Assembly (NCBI GenBank): GCA_023334545.1
Contig: JAADVB010000038.1
Location: forward strand, 1-64,000
Direction: 5' to 3'
Source: Salisapilia sapeloensis
Lineage: Eukaryota; Oomycota; Peronosporomycetes; Peronosporales; Salisapiliaceae
Length of the DNA stretch: 64,000 nucleotides
Part shown: positions 51,288 to 63,200 of the stretch, in pieces
Position numbering within the stretch: the first letter of the stretch is position 1
Layout of the letters: each line of letters begins with the position of its first letter
Translations under genes and position numbers: made by a program
The notes under the pieces: generated by a model
Seen by the model: only the letters and a program-made list of their open reading frames with translations
Database searches by the model: none
What the model was told of the DNA's origin: nothing

Positions 51288-51328
51288 GAATGGTCAAATA
51301 GACTACATTTGTCTTGAATGGAACTTGT

Positions 51329-53299
51329 TTAAGATGTATCGGGGAGAGGAGTGACTGCAGCTGCTGTGTGTTGACTAGGCCGGTCTGTGTTTGTAGGTGA
51401 GTCGACCATACCTTTGCACATAGGACATGTCTACACAGTATGAACAGTACATGGTTAGCACACGTCTAGTCTGCAATCCAAAGAACATGCTTGGACGTAC
51501 TGGATTTCGCTGGAGCCACTCGTCAATGCAGTTTAAATGGAACGTGTGCTTGCATACGAGATTGCGGACATCGTCGTTCTCTTCGAACTCAACCTAATGG
51601 CACTTAGTTATTAGAAGTAAATCCTCGTAAGACGTATAATAGCGATCGAGGACGCACCAGACAAATCGGACAGAGCTCCTCTTCCTCTTCCATTTTTTGC
51701 ATATCGCTTGTACCATCACAAACTTGAACATGAATTTGACGCGGTGATCTGTACTTGGTTGCACCTAGTTGATTCAGCTTCTCTTTTGTCAGTCCACGCA
51801 CGATTGACATCCCTCGCGCTTGAGCATGGTCAAGGTCTCGCCGATTACGACGTCTCCACCGGATCAAGAAAGTTAGCAAGAGAAATCCCATCGCTGCGGC
51901 GGCACATAGAAATAGGAGAGCGAAAATTGCTGCACCAAGTGTCCACCACGTCGAGCCATGCGAGACGTCAGGCTCTTTTTGAAGGTAGGCGAGTGACATG
52001 TTGTACATCCATACATCACCGAGCTCTTTAAGGTAGCTGCCGCCGTATATCACGAGTCCATCGTTGCGCCATAAACCTGCGCTGTGATCGTACCGCACGA
52101 GAGGGCTATGACCGTCGTTCATTAATACAGATCTGGAAAACTCTAAATGCACTGCCTTGGAAGCGAAAAAGTCTAGCTTGACAGCAGAGACGTCACCATG
52201 GACATATGCACTACCTGACCTTCCCGTTGTGCTCGAGTACCCACCAAAGAACCACATTGTGCTCGAGTAAGGTGGGAGAATGATCGAGGTATATGCTCGA
52301 GAAATAAAGACTGTTGTTGGCAATGCAGATATCCATTCATTCGACGTGAGCGAGTATAGCCACGCATCTTCTGCCATTTCCCATGACACCTTCCTCTCAC
52401 CAAGCTTCCGTCCACCAAAAACGAACAAATATTGATTACCATGGGCATCCGATATGATCTGGACCGAGTGTGCAGATCGGGCAGACGGATTTCTCCGACT
52501 TGACGGCATCATCTCGGACCATTCGCAAGTACTCAAGTTGTAAATCCAAAGATCATTGTACTCGATCGGAGTTTCTCTTCCAAAACCATCGTAACTGATT
52601 CCTCCAAACATTAATAGTGTGTTTTCAAATATTACAATGCCGGCTTCCGATCGTGGTGCAGGTACGAGCGGGCCGTCTTCGACAACGTCCTCAATCCATT
52701 GCAACGGAGAGCCATCATACACTTTTGAGTCAAGTGCTAGACGCCATACTTGGTTATGCTGTACCAATTGAGTGTGCTGCCAAGACCCCACCGCTTGCGT
52801 CGCTTCTCTATTTACGCTAATACCTCCAAAAATGACGATCTCCTGGACACTTTCGTTGGCATGCAAAGCCTGCAGTTGCAAGAGGAGTGCCATGGCATTT
52901 AGTCATCGAAAGTAATTACAAAAAATAGATAAGGATACAGAGGCATGATGAAAGCGTGAAGCAGGCTTCTCAGCACTTGGAATGCCTACTTCTGTCCATT
53001 TTAGCTCTTCCAGGTCGAAAAACCACGTATCATCGTACTCTAGGAGACTGCCAGTCGATGTGGAGGCTACGCCACCATGGATGAAAAAACCATTTTCTAC
53101 CATGACCATTGCATGTGCAGCACGTTTGGGCGGCTCATCAAATGTGACACGACTATGATATTCCCAAAGCTTTGTCCATTGTGCAGTTGCCAAGTGAAGA
53201 CTGAACGCAATATAAGCTAGTATGCACACTGCAAGATACTGGTTAGTTTAACGCTTCAAATTGAAGTGCTAGAGGATACGTACGGCGAAGATTGATCAT
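51329..53299 (-). CDS. Secretory-pathway kelch-TM-RING-H2 ubiquitin ligase (5 exons)
   Basis: Exons 53299..53284 (16 nt), 53228..52939, 52869..51658, 51593..51501 and 51430..51329 are all in phase, giving 570 residues. The 16-nt first exon completes a signal peptide (MINLRLCILAYIAFSLHLATAQ). The lumenal part is a kelch propeller with repeated blade motifs (HAMVMVENGFFIHGG, EIVIFGGISV, NTLLMFGGISYDG, QYLFVFGGRKLG, TMWFFGGYSS, GLVIYGGSYLKELGDVWMYN). A transmembrane helix follows (AAIFALLFLCAAAAMGFLLL), then a cytosolic RING-H2: CPICLVEFEENDDV, CKHTFHLNCIDEWL and TCPMCK, with zinc ligands spread over the last three exons. It resembles PA-TM-RING ligases but with a kelch sensor in place of PA. 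A receptor-like E3 is inferred. Confidence 0.87.
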
Positions 53300-53581
53300 C
53301 TTGGTCACAGCAATCTACGTCTTCGGCTGATCTTTCACAATCGAGTAGTGAATGTTGAACATGAGGCTACAAGACCGTTTTTACAGGCAATCCCTAGATC
53401 TATTTTTACATGGGCAAACGATCTTACGCTTGCATGATAAGAAGAATACAGACAGCTACATTCGTGCCAAAATTAATTTGTTTGATATTAACATTCGGTG
53501 TTTCCATCACTCTGCTAGAAGGCACTCCTTTTCCGACAACTTGATCGCACGAAATTATGTGCAATAAGTATGATCAAGACA

Positions 53582-56500
53582 TTAGGATGAGGATTCTTCG
53601 TCCTGGACCGATTGAATCGGATCGTGATGCCGTTGGGGATCCTCGGATGTATCTTTCTTACCTTCTTCATTGGGCTTATTCACATTGAAGACTGACCTGT
53701 AGACATCCATATCGTCTTTACTTAACCCACACTGGAGCAGAATTGCTCGCCACTATGTGGACACAAGCGTTAATGGTAAGACACGATAGAGATCAAGCTC
53801 AAAGATTACATTGAGCTCTATGCTTGCAATCGATTTCATTTCCATCTGACTAAAGACCGAGCATCGGTTCCAAGGTGGCTCCAAGCTCTATTTAACATGA
53901 TTACAATCCACTCGCGATACATTTAAAGCTGAAGGCAATGGATACGTACCTCATCCGACGCTTCGTCTGAGTCCAGAACACCTAGAGGCACCTCCAGTTT
54001 CTCGCATATGGAGGTGATATGAAGATCCAAGAGGCTAGCAATGACTTCATTTGACAATGACAAGTTCACTTCTTTAGCTGAGATTCCGTCTAGAATAGTT
54101 TGGTCGACACAGCGCAATGCGAGGTGACCAATCAATCGGAGACATATTCGTCGAAGTTGGTTGATATCTAATAGAGTCAGGTGTAAGAAGGAGAGCAGGA
54201 AATACTAGATGACGTGGAGACTTACCAGTATAGCGATTGTGGTCGTGATGTAGAAAGAACTTTTGGAGGCTTTGAATCAATCGTCTTGCTCCACAGACAA
54301 AGTATATAATGTCAATTTTCCATTGCTGCAAGCGTGTTGTGGACACTTTCAGCGATACATATACGTTTTCCAGACATGAAAACACTTGGACAGAAGTAGA
54401 TGCAATGAGTCTCATGGCCTTTGCTGCAAACGTCCAACTTGCACTGCTCTCATGGAGACTTGGATGTACTTTTATAAGGACAAAATCAATCGTTCCTTGC
54501 AATCGATACAAGAGAAATTGGATGGCATAGGTACAACGGCCATTGGAAAGCCATGCTTGGTTCGCTGTCCAACACTGCTCTCGTATCGCTGGAAGTATAT
54601 TCGAAGTGCATTCTCGGAAGATCTTCTGATGGAGCTTCGTCTCTAGCATCGAAACTAGTTTACTCAGCTCATCTTGTATTCGCATTGTCGCAAGCTTGGT
54701 CCAGGCGATGTGGAGGTCAGTAGATTGATTGGATGTTTTACTCGCACTTGCTTGTACTTGATGAATGTGTATTCGCTCGCAAAAGTTATGCCAGACGAAC
54801 AAGAGGCGAGATATACTGGTATAGACTGCGAAGGCCGATTGTATACTTCTTATGGACAAATTTGCGTGAGGTTTACCGAAAACATTGAGCTCGATAGTCG
54901 ATTTGTCTACGAGAAGAGCAACATACTCATCGAGTACTTGAACGAAAGCACTTGCGATCGTCTGATTTGGCGTGTCTAAACTTGATCCTAACAGCTCTAC
55001 TTCCTCGAGGATATGGTGCGCAAGTTTGTCAAACGTCCACGGGGATAAACGTTCACTAGACGAAGCTCCACTATCAACTGTCCACTTTCCAAATGTTCCA
55101 TCCTCTAGAAAATAACCTTCCTCTGGCATATCATTTTCTGAACCAGGATAGACGTATGTACGTTCAGCTACATTCTTTTGACTTGGTGCACGGTAACTTG
55201 CGTTCAATTCTCGTATCGACTGAAACGCATATCGAGCGTTCGAGGTCGCTGATCGGATCGAAAGAGATGAAAAGGAGCGCTGACGGGTATGACCTGTCTT
55301 TGGTTCTTTCAACTGCTTCGGCCTCGAGTAGATAGACGCTGTGTGGAGAGCTGAGCGAAGGTAACGCGCGTAGAGATGTCTGACTTTATCGAGAGGCTCG
55401 TCAAGCGACTTCCACAGAGCAATATTGGCTCGAAGAGTCAAGTTTCTATCCGGAAGAACGGAAGTCATTTCGTCGACATTGCTAGCTAAGATATGCAGCA
55501 TGTCCTGAAGCTGCTTTCCTTGATACAACCGATAGTGTGGATTTGCAGGTGCTGGGTAGTAGCGTAGACTTCGAATGGAAACCCATCTATTAAGTCCAAT
55601 CGATTGATAGTGATTCAATGATCGGTATGATCGTTCTAACCAAGGACATGGCACCAAGAAACACCTTTTATCTTCTACTTTGTCTACGAACACTTCAAGC
55701 CATCGAGTGTCTTTGCCTTTGAAGTTCACGAGCATCCTCTCGCCAACGTAGTTTCGAATTGATGGGGATATTCCATTGCGACCGAAGCGACGAAGGACAT
55801 CGTTTAGATGATGAAACAGGATGGGCACGTAGATTTGTCCGTCGAGTGACTCTTGCCTCTTGTCTATATTATGGGCGGGGTCAGTGTGAGAGACACAAAT
55901 GTCTGTATCCGTGCGTGAGACGACGTGCTTTTCCCACCAAACGCCGATGATATGCGGATCAGCCACGAGGAGATCGATGTCGGATGTTTCTTCATGCAAA
56001 ATATGTTCTCCAGACTGCAGCACAAGAGACCGCATGGTCAACTGCTTGTCGAACTCGAAGGGTTGTAGAGGCAGACCTCCCATCGTGTCTGGAAATAGAT
56101 CCATCTTGGACCGGAACTTGCGTCGTCGAAAGTAACACTGTGCGATCGGATGATCAAGTAGGTCCTGATCGGATGCTTGTCCCAGTTGCTCTCGTTCTTC
56201 CCACCCTTTTGCAGTGGTTACCGTACTATCGATGATATTTGTCGCTGTTACTGATATATGTTTGCTGTAGACATCGACGACGAGTGATTCGAACCGATCA
56301 CCGACACTCGGCTGGTCTGATTGTGCCGTGTCTCCGAAGATGGTTGAGATGGATCCTTCCGACGTAAATACACAAAGGTTATCGATGTCTTGCTGAAGAT
56401 GTTCTTTGATCGATTGTCCTTGCATCAGCAGCGTTTTCACGTTTGGCAGTTTCCACCGTGAGTACTCTGGCGATAGTGAGTCTAATTCTAGTGCACGATC

Positions 56501-57019
56501 GACCTGCACTTGTCTCGCATCCTTGTATGCTGTCCACTGATGGGAAACGGGCATGAATCGAACGTAGTACAAGACAGAAGACATTGCCAAGTGTCTCTGC
56601 TGAAGCTCATCGCGTATACTTTGAGCTAGCGTATCCCCGAGCTCTTGAAAAAGATTTTCGACTTGATTAATAACTCCTTCGCTTCGGACGGTGGTATCTG
56701 CTTCGGAGGTCAAAAGGTCTTTGATCGTAGGACCTTTTGCTAGGTCTCTTTGAAAGGGATCAGCGCGACCGATCTGACGCTGTAACTTGGGTTTGCCTCC
56801 CATATGCACCTTGGTGTGCTTCTCAACGACTTGAAATGCATCGCGAGTGTCTAGATAAAGTTTGGCTGCAGCACATAGTCGTTTCGATGTGTCTACTTCG
56901 ATGCCTTGTGACACCAAATGCTGGATTTGGAGTAGCAATTTGAGTACGACTTGTGCGTCCTCCGTTATTGACTGGTGGTCTGGTGGAGACAAACTTGGGA
57001 GCTTCAGGTTGGCATCCAT
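53582..57019 (-). CDS. Unrecognised 1,086-residue protein (4 exons)
   Basis: Exons 57019..54226, 54167..53950, 53887..53810 and 53752..53582 are in phase; introns are 58, 62 and 57 nt. I do not recognise the family. The protein is largely helical with hydrophobic heptads, without signal peptide, clear transmembrane segment or catalytic motif. An N-terminal helical region (QVVLKLLLQIQHLVSQGI) leads to a central Trp/Tyr-rich region (IIGVWWEKHVVSR, YVPILFHHLNDVLRRFG, LVPCPWLERSYRS) and a C-terminal helical bundle containing SSASWTFAAKAMRLIAS and AKEVNLSLSNEV. The end is acidic (QDEESSS). It recalls large membrane-tethering or coiled-coil proteins (an exocyst/CCDC142-like fold is conceivable), but that is guesswork. 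It is co-oriented with the kelch-RING gene downstream. Confidence 0.72.
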
Positions 57020-57497
57020 CTCGTTTTGCTATCGTGCTATCGAAACTGCTCGAGATACGTTTCATTTGTCTACTCATACTCTAGTGCCTGATAAAAGTAG
57101 ACCAAGTACCTAGCAAGTACTCCAGACTAGTTTTGTTCCTTGTTCGTAGGAAAGGATGCTGAATGCTAGTCAACAACTCCATTCGATCTGAATGACCAAG
57201 GTTTGCCAATAAGAATATCACATACTTTTAGCTATGGTAAAAGTACTTATAAATAGTAAGTACCGTCAAAAGGGACAAGTATCCAAGGAGGATGCAAGTT
57301 GCCCACCTTACCATTCGAGCTGAACCTCCCTCCCTAATAGAACACCTCTCTTTCCTAAACATCTCTCTTTCTGAATATAAAATACCTATATGAACGTACA
57401 TGAAGTAAACAAAAGGTGTTTCTAAAATAATCGAACCACCCATTTTTCAGACAGCACGACTGACAGTCAAGGTCAGTTATTCTCGTTCTTCTCTAGC

Positions 57498-58523
57498 ATG
57501 ACAGATAGTGTAGAAGACGTAGACCTCGGGATGGATGCGATACCAGAAACCACTCAGGGAGCCAATCCTGAGAACGAACGTAGCCTCGACGACGTTTATG
57601 AGCTGTCAAATGCGATTCGAGCCATCATTCGTGATGGCGACTTGGAAACACTATCTCGACGTCGCGTGCGACTTCAATTGGAGGATCAGTTTCAGACCGA
57701 CTTGTCTAGTTATAAAGAACTGATCAACACATATATCCTGCAGTTCATTCGAGAAGAACAGGAGGAAGAGGAGGAAGAGGCGTCAAAAGGGCTGTCCGCA
57801 CCGAAGCGCAAACGGTCGGAAGAGACAGAGTCGGATGGGACGGAGAAGGAAAAGAGTAGCACAAATCCATTCCAGCGGGAGGTATCTATCTCTCCGGAGC
57901 TAGCACGTATCGTTGGATCGAATCGTTTGCCTCGAAACCTGGTCGTAAAGACCTTGTGGGCCTACATCCATGCGCATGAGCTACAGGACCCGAAAGAGCG
58001 TAAGATGATCCTGTTGGACGATAAGCTCAAGGAAGTGTTCAAGCGTGACTCATTTACGTGCTTTGACATGAACAAGTATCTGAAGCGACATATGCGCAAA
58101 CCAGAGGACTTGCCGGTTGGCGGGTGGGACGAAATTCCTCGAGACGGTGCGTCTAGCGAGGAAGAAGAGGCACCAAAGAAGAAGAGAAAGTCTAAAAGAG
58201 ACAAGCCTGTTCGAGGCGAACGGCCACCACCTCCGTCGAGAGATCTGTCCGTGTCGCCGGAGCTAGCGGAAGTGATCGGGGACAAGATGCCTCGGACGCA
58301 GGTCGTCAAGAAGATGTGGGATTACATTAAAGAAAAGGATCTGCAGGATCCCAAGGACGGAAGGCGCATTATCTTGGATGAAACCTTACGCAAGATCTTC
58401 CGGACGGATAGCATGACCATGTTCTCCATGAACAAGTATCTCAAGGGCCATTTGAAGAAGCCGGAGGACTTGCCAGAGAGCGGATGGGATGGCCTCGAGC
58501 GTGTGCTCCCGGACGATGTTTGA
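57498..58523 (+). CDS. DEK_C-SWIB-SWIB chromatin protein, copy A
   Basis: A 341-residue intron-free protein. A DEK C-terminal-like domain at about 35-90 (AIRAIIRDGDLETLSRRRV, LQLEDQFQTDLSSYKELI) is followed by two SWIB/MDM2-type domains: about 130-210 (SISPELARIVGSNRLPRNL to MNKYLKRHMRKPEDLP) and about 250-330 (SVSPELAEVIGDKMPRTQV to MNKYLKGHLKKPEDLP). A Lys-rich linker (KKKRKSKRDK) lies between. This layout matches yeast Tri1/UAF30-type proteins, in which SWIB modules act in chromatin or rDNA transcription. It is the first of two tandem copies; a shared promoter-like block lies about 60-260 bp upstream of each start. The Met at 57498 opens TDSVEDVD, which is conserved in copy B. Confidence 0.92.
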   Translation: MTDSVEDVDLGMDAIPETTQGANPENERSLDDVYELSNAIRAIIRDGDLETLSRRRVRLQLEDQFQTDLSSYKELINTYILQFIREEQEEEEEEASKGLSAPKRKRSEETESDGTEKEKSSTNPFQREVSISPELARIVGSNRLPRNLVVKTLWAYIHAHELQDPKERKMILLDDKLKEVFKRDSFTCFDMNKYLKRHMRKPEDLPVGGWDEIPRDGASSEEEEAPKKKRKSKRDKPVRGERPPPPSRDLSVSPELAEVIGDKMPRTQVVKKMWDYIKEKDLQDPKDGRRIILDETLRKIFRTDSMTMFSMNKYLKGHLKKPEDLPESGWDGLERVLPDDV

Positions 58524-58625
58524 GTCAATACAACGTTTAGTTCTTTACTATATACCTTCTCTACTCTAGTTTATCTTTATGTCCGTGGGCGCAACGTACG
58601 AAAGGAAAGCAACGAGTATGGCGCC

Positions 58626-58705
58626 ATGATGCAGTTGGATCTGCAACAGTTGAATGGCATTGTGTGGAGAGAACGGAGTGTTTGTAGTTTTTAGCGAATG
58701 GAACT
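58626..58705 (+). pseudogene. Vestige of the DOA10 5' end
   Basis: From 58,626 the sequence repeats the region just before and at the start of DOA10 (60,195 onward), including ATGATGCAGTTGGATCTGCA. After GTGTGGAGA it diverges by small changes, with a TAG at 58,692-58,694, and a GCGAATGGAA word still matches the DOA10 start context. No RING-CH coding follows. It is a leftover from the tandem duplication; the duplicated block may still act as a promoter or as the 3' UTR of SWIB copy A. Confidence 0.55.
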
Positions 58706-58813
58706 TGATGCGGATACTGGTACTAAAGACTCGATGCCATCCGAATGTCAATTCTATGTGGCACTTTTATTCACGTTGCTACGTGTGATACTAGAATAAT
58801 TTCTTGCATCCGT

Positions 58814-60260
58814 AAAATTACTTGTGAATAGCAAGTATTGTCAAAGAGGACATGCACAGAAGAAAGATGCAAGTCGCCCAAATTACCATTCAAGTTCAGC
58901 CTCGTTTTCTAATAAAACACCACTATCTTCTAATGAAACTATTTTGGTATACAAAATAACCATGAAATAGTGCATTTATCAAAAAACGCTGTTAAAGTGG
59001 TAATCACGCCAACCAGTTTTTGGACAGCACGGTTGACGGTCGAGGTCAGCTCATCTCTCGTTCATCTCCGGCATGACAGAAAGCGTGGAGGACGTAGATG
59101 TCGGCATGGAGTCGATGCCAGATACCACTGAGGAAGCCAAAACTTCGAGCGAAAGTAGTCTCGAGTACGCTATTGAGCTGGTGAAGGCGCTTCGAGCCAT
59201 CCTTCGCGAACACGACTTGGAAACGCTGTCTCGCCGTCGCGTGCGACTTCAATTGGAGGATCAGTTTCAGACCGACTTATCTACTTATAAAGACTTCATC
59301 AACTCTTCTATCCTGCTGTTCATTCGGGAACAACAGGAGGTAGAGGAGAAGGAAGCGAAGCGTAAGCGGCCGAGGAAGCAATCGAATCCGAATCCGAATA
59401 TCAGAAATCGTTTACACACTCCTTATGTGGAGGTGTGTGTATCTCCGGAGCTAGCACGAGTCATCGGATTGGATCGTTGTAAACGAATCGAGGCTTTGCG
59501 GAAATTATGGGCCTACATCCAAGAGCATCGGCTACAGAAAGCGAATTGCCGTCGGGTCATCCGGCTCGACGATACGCTCAAGAAAGTGTTCAAGCGTGAC
59601 ACTATGACGAACGCGACGATTCACAGATATCTGGCACGACATATGCGCAGACCACAGGACATGCCAAAGGGTGGGTGGAAGAAAATCCGTCGAAGTGGTG
59701 CGTCGAGCGACGAAGAGGAGGAGGAGAAAAAGGTAGAGCCACCAAAGAGAAAGCGACGGAAGAAGATGAAGGAGAATGATAAACGCAGGCATGCAAAACT
59801 CAACGAGAAGAAGGTGTCTGTGTCGCCCGAGCTGGCAGAAGTGGTCGGGGACAACATCCCTTATGCGCAGGTCGTCAAGAAGATGTGGGATTACATTAAA
59901 GAAAAGGATCTGCAGGATCCCAAGGATAGACGGCGCATTATCTTGGATGAAACCTTGCGCAAGATCTTCAGAATCGAATCTGTGAATGCGTTCACCTTGA
60001 ACAAGTACGTCTATAAGCATTTGAAGAAGCCGGAGGACTTACCGGAGAATGGGTGGGACGGCGTCGAGCGTGTGCTCCCGGACGATGTTTGAGTCAATAC
60101 AACGTTTAGTTCTTTACTATATACCTTCTCTACTCTAGTTTATCTCTATGTCCGTGGGCGCAACGTACGAAAGGAAAGCAACGAGTATGGCGCCATGATG
60201 CAGTTGGATCTGCAACAGTTGAATGGCATTGTGTGGAGAACAAGAGACCCTCGGAGCGTT
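58814..60260 (+). repeat. Tandem duplication, copy B
   Basis: The second copy, including the promoter block (AATTACTTGTGAATAGCAAG at about 58,817), SWIB copy B and the leader of DOA10. The offset from copy A is 1,575 bp at the start codons and 1,569 bp at the stop codons. Confidence 0.8.
59073..60092 (+). CDS. DEK_C-SWIB-SWIB chromatin protein, copy B
   Basis: A 339-residue tandem paralogue of the 57.5-kb gene with the same DEK_C (ALRAILREHDLETLSRRRV) and two SWIB domains. The first SWIB is strongly diverged (SPELARVIGLDRCKRIEAL, YLARHMRRPQDMP). The second is close to copy A (YIKEKDLQDPKDRRRIILD). The DNA across part of SWIB2 and the 3' end is nearly identical between copies (a run of about 58 identical bases near 59,859-59,917), while the 5' half is not, which suggests gene conversion or selection. 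The Lys-rich linker reads PKRKRRKKMKENDKRRHAK. Its 3' end lies within 190 bp of the DOA10 start, so its terminator and the DOA10 promoter overlap. Confidence 0.92.
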   Translation: MTESVEDVDVGMESMPDTTEEAKTSSESSLEYAIELVKALRAILREHDLETLSRRRVRLQLEDQFQTDLSTYKDFINSSILLFIREQQEVEEKEAKRKRPRKQSNPNPNIRNRLHTPYVEVCVSPELARVIGLDRCKRIEALRKLWAYIQEHRLQKANCRRVIRLDDTLKKVFKRDTMTNATIHRYLARHMRRPQDMPKGGWKKIRRSGASSDEEEEEKKVEPPKRKRRKKMKENDKRRHAKLNEKKVSVSPELAEVVGDNIPYAQVVKKMWDYIKEKDLQDPKDRRRIILDETLRKIFRIESVNAFTLNKYVYKHLKKPEDLPENGWDGVERVLPDDV

Positions 60261-60278
60261 TTCAGAATTTTTGAGCGA

Positions 60279-63200
60279 ATGGAAATGGACATGGAGGACG
60301 TGCCGCGTGCTGACGGTCTTCCTGCGTCCATGGACGGTAGTGGACTAGAAGACGATGGCGCGGAGTGTCGTGTGTGTCGTGGAGAAGCAGTACGTTCTTA
60401 CATATCGTATCTCAATCGTATTGAAAATGGATTCATCGTGTGCTCTAGGAACCCGGTCGACGTCTCTTCGCTCCATGCAAATGTAGTGGTAGCATCCGCT
60501 TTACCCATGACGATTGTCTCGAGCAATGGCTTGAGCACTCGAACAAGAGCTTTTGCGAATTGTGCGGACACGAGTTCCAGTTCAAGCCTCTTTACGATGA
60601 AAACGCACCAGCGGTGCTACCGTGGTCCGAGCTCTTTTCGACCATGTTTGGTCTCGTTTTCACTCGTTACGTTCCGTACTTGTTCCGTGTCTCGCTCGTT
60701 ATCATCATGTGGCTCGGCTTTGCGCCGTGGGTCACGAGTTGGTTCTATCGCATGTGGATGCTCCGTGCGTCGGCGATGAGTCAAGTGGATTTCACCCAGC
60801 CTTCGCGTGTCCTGTCGGACATTTACGCCGGCATCATCCTTGTTGCTCTAATCATCTTTTCCTTCCTCGCTCTCATGTCTTTCGCCGACTTCCTCCGCTT
60901 CCATCTCGACGAACTCGATGCGGACTCCCAGGAAGCACAAGAACCTGTGCGTCCTCGAAACATCCCGGAAGGTCCTGTTCAACAGCAGATGTGGGAGGAT
61001 GGAGACAGTGACGACGAATGGCAGGAAGAGGAGCAAGCGGAGGACGTCGCGAATCGACAAGATGCTCGTCCGCCTCCTCCGCCGCCGAATAATAATCAAG
61101 AATGGGATGATGATATGGGGAATATGGAAATCAACATTGATGTGGAAGAGCTGCTGGGTGTCCGAGGTGACATTGTCGTCCTCTTCCGGAATGTCTCGTG
61201 CCTCGTGGCGTTCAACGGCGCCTACCTCGGTCTCTTCGCCTTCATCCCCTACACACTCGGCAGCACCATCCTCGCAGGCTTCACACGCCTTGTCCTGTCG
61301 TTTCCTATGCTCGAGACTGGTGTGAACACCTTGTCGTCCGTCATCCAGACGTACGAGACGCCGCATCCAGGCAGCTGGCGCTTCCTCGCGGCTTTCACCG
61401 GTCGAAAGCTCTTGGAGAGCATGGAGTCTGCGAATGCTAATGGTGACTGTCTTCGTCTCATTGACTTTTGCACCTGTATTGCTGGTTTGTTGTCCATTTG
61501 CTCCACGATCGTCCTCTGGCGTTTCGTCGTGAAGCGTATCGCCAAGTACGTCGATCGTCCGGTCTTGTCCGGTCTGCTCTGGGCCTTGAGGTACTTAACA
61601 GCTATCGTCAAAGTCTCGACGCTCTTGATCCTCAAGATGATGGTGCTTCCCATCGTCCTCGGCCTCGGCATCGACTTTGCGACGCTCCAGTTGTTCGAAG
61701 CGACAGCAGAGGAACGCGTCGAGTTCTTCATGACGTACATGCTCGGCACGTTACTCTTGCATTGGGTGCTCGGCATCACCTTTATGCTCTTTGTCACTGT
61801 CGCTGTGCTCCATCTGCGTGAAGTCATGCACCCGGACATTCTGTCTAAGGTCATTCGACCACAGGAGAACCATCCAGACCTCTTGCGGACCTTGTTGAGC
61901 GAGCGATGGGGCAAGCACATTCGTCGTATGATGCTGTCTCTAGCCATCTACACTGCTCTCCTCGTCGTCCTCGTCCATCTTCCTGTCCGAACTGCTCATG
62001 CTCTTTTGCCATCCTTGTTCCCTCTCGTCATCCGTCTTCAGTACTTCCAAAAGGACGTCCAAGTGCCACTTGAGCTCTTGGCCGTCCACTTTGTCGTGCT
62101 CGCGGTCTTGGAACTGACGAAGAACCAGATCGGACGCTTCCAGCATATTGCGATTAAACACTCTTGTCAGCTCCTTGGTCTCTCCGACTACCTTCTCCCG
62201 CGTATCCCCAAAGTCCGTCGATCCCACCGTCGTGGACAGCAACCGGCAGATGTCCATATCCTCCCTCCTCCTCCACTCCACTTCCACCCGCTCGTACGTC
62301 TGCCGCCAGACCAATTACGTGTACAAGGTCGACGGTACGTCCCGTGGCCGGAAGAAGGCGTGGAGTACCCGCAGCCGATGGAGTTTGACCTCCTACCACG
62401 TAGTCGACCTACTTACCTCTGGCTGCGTCTCTCTGGTCTCTTCCTCATTGGCTGGATGCTCTGTGTCATGGTCCTAAGCATCGCTCTCTTCGCCACGCTC
62501 TGGATCGGTCGTGTCAGCACACGTCCATTCGAGCGTCTCACGGGCATCGAGCACGACCCGCTCGCCTTTGCTGCTGGCGTCGAGATCGGCGCGTCCCTCC
62601 TGCAGGCGCTGCATGCACTCAATCGCTTGACTCTTCCGAGAAAAGCGATCGACTCGTCTCTTCTACGACGTGGCTATGGCGTCCGGAACCTAACGCCATG
62701 GAATGGTGTCCTTGCGGCCGTCGGATGGGGCTTCGTAGCGCCCATGATGACCGGACATGTTGTCCATGCTGTCTTCCCTGCCGCTAAGTGTTCTCTCCAC
62801 GAGATCTTCTGGCTCGGCTACTTGCTCTTCAACACTTGTTCCTGGCTCTTGTGTGCCTTCCGATCGCGCCATCGAGCACAGCACGCTCGGCAGCGACCTC
62901 CGGAAGGAGACATGTGGGCCGTGATGGAAGAGCTGGAGCAGGAGGAAGAAGAGGAGTTTCTGAATGAGATGCAAGTGGAGGAAGACGAGGTCGAGGTCCA
63001 GACGGAAGCCGAGGAAGACTTTGTATCGGCCTTTCGACGTGTCTATCGGCAAGTCCGCTTCACGGTGCATGTCCATGAAAGCGATGCCGTGCGACTGCGT
63101 GATGATGATCTGCGAGACAAGTGTCTCGACGTGCGTTACTTTGTCAAGCAAGTGCTTGTACCGATCTTGACGTTTTTACTCTGCATGTTGCTCGCACCGA

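Larger units (their letters stand above)
57239..58705 (+). repeat. Tandem duplication, copy A
   Basis: The first copy of a unit of about 1.57 kb that holds a SWIB gene, its promoter and the start of the next gene. The matching copy B begins near 58,814. Similarity is patchy over the promoter and N-terminal coding part but nearly perfect at the 3' end: from about 58,501 to 58,670 I see one mismatch against 60,070-60,239. Confidence 0.8.
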
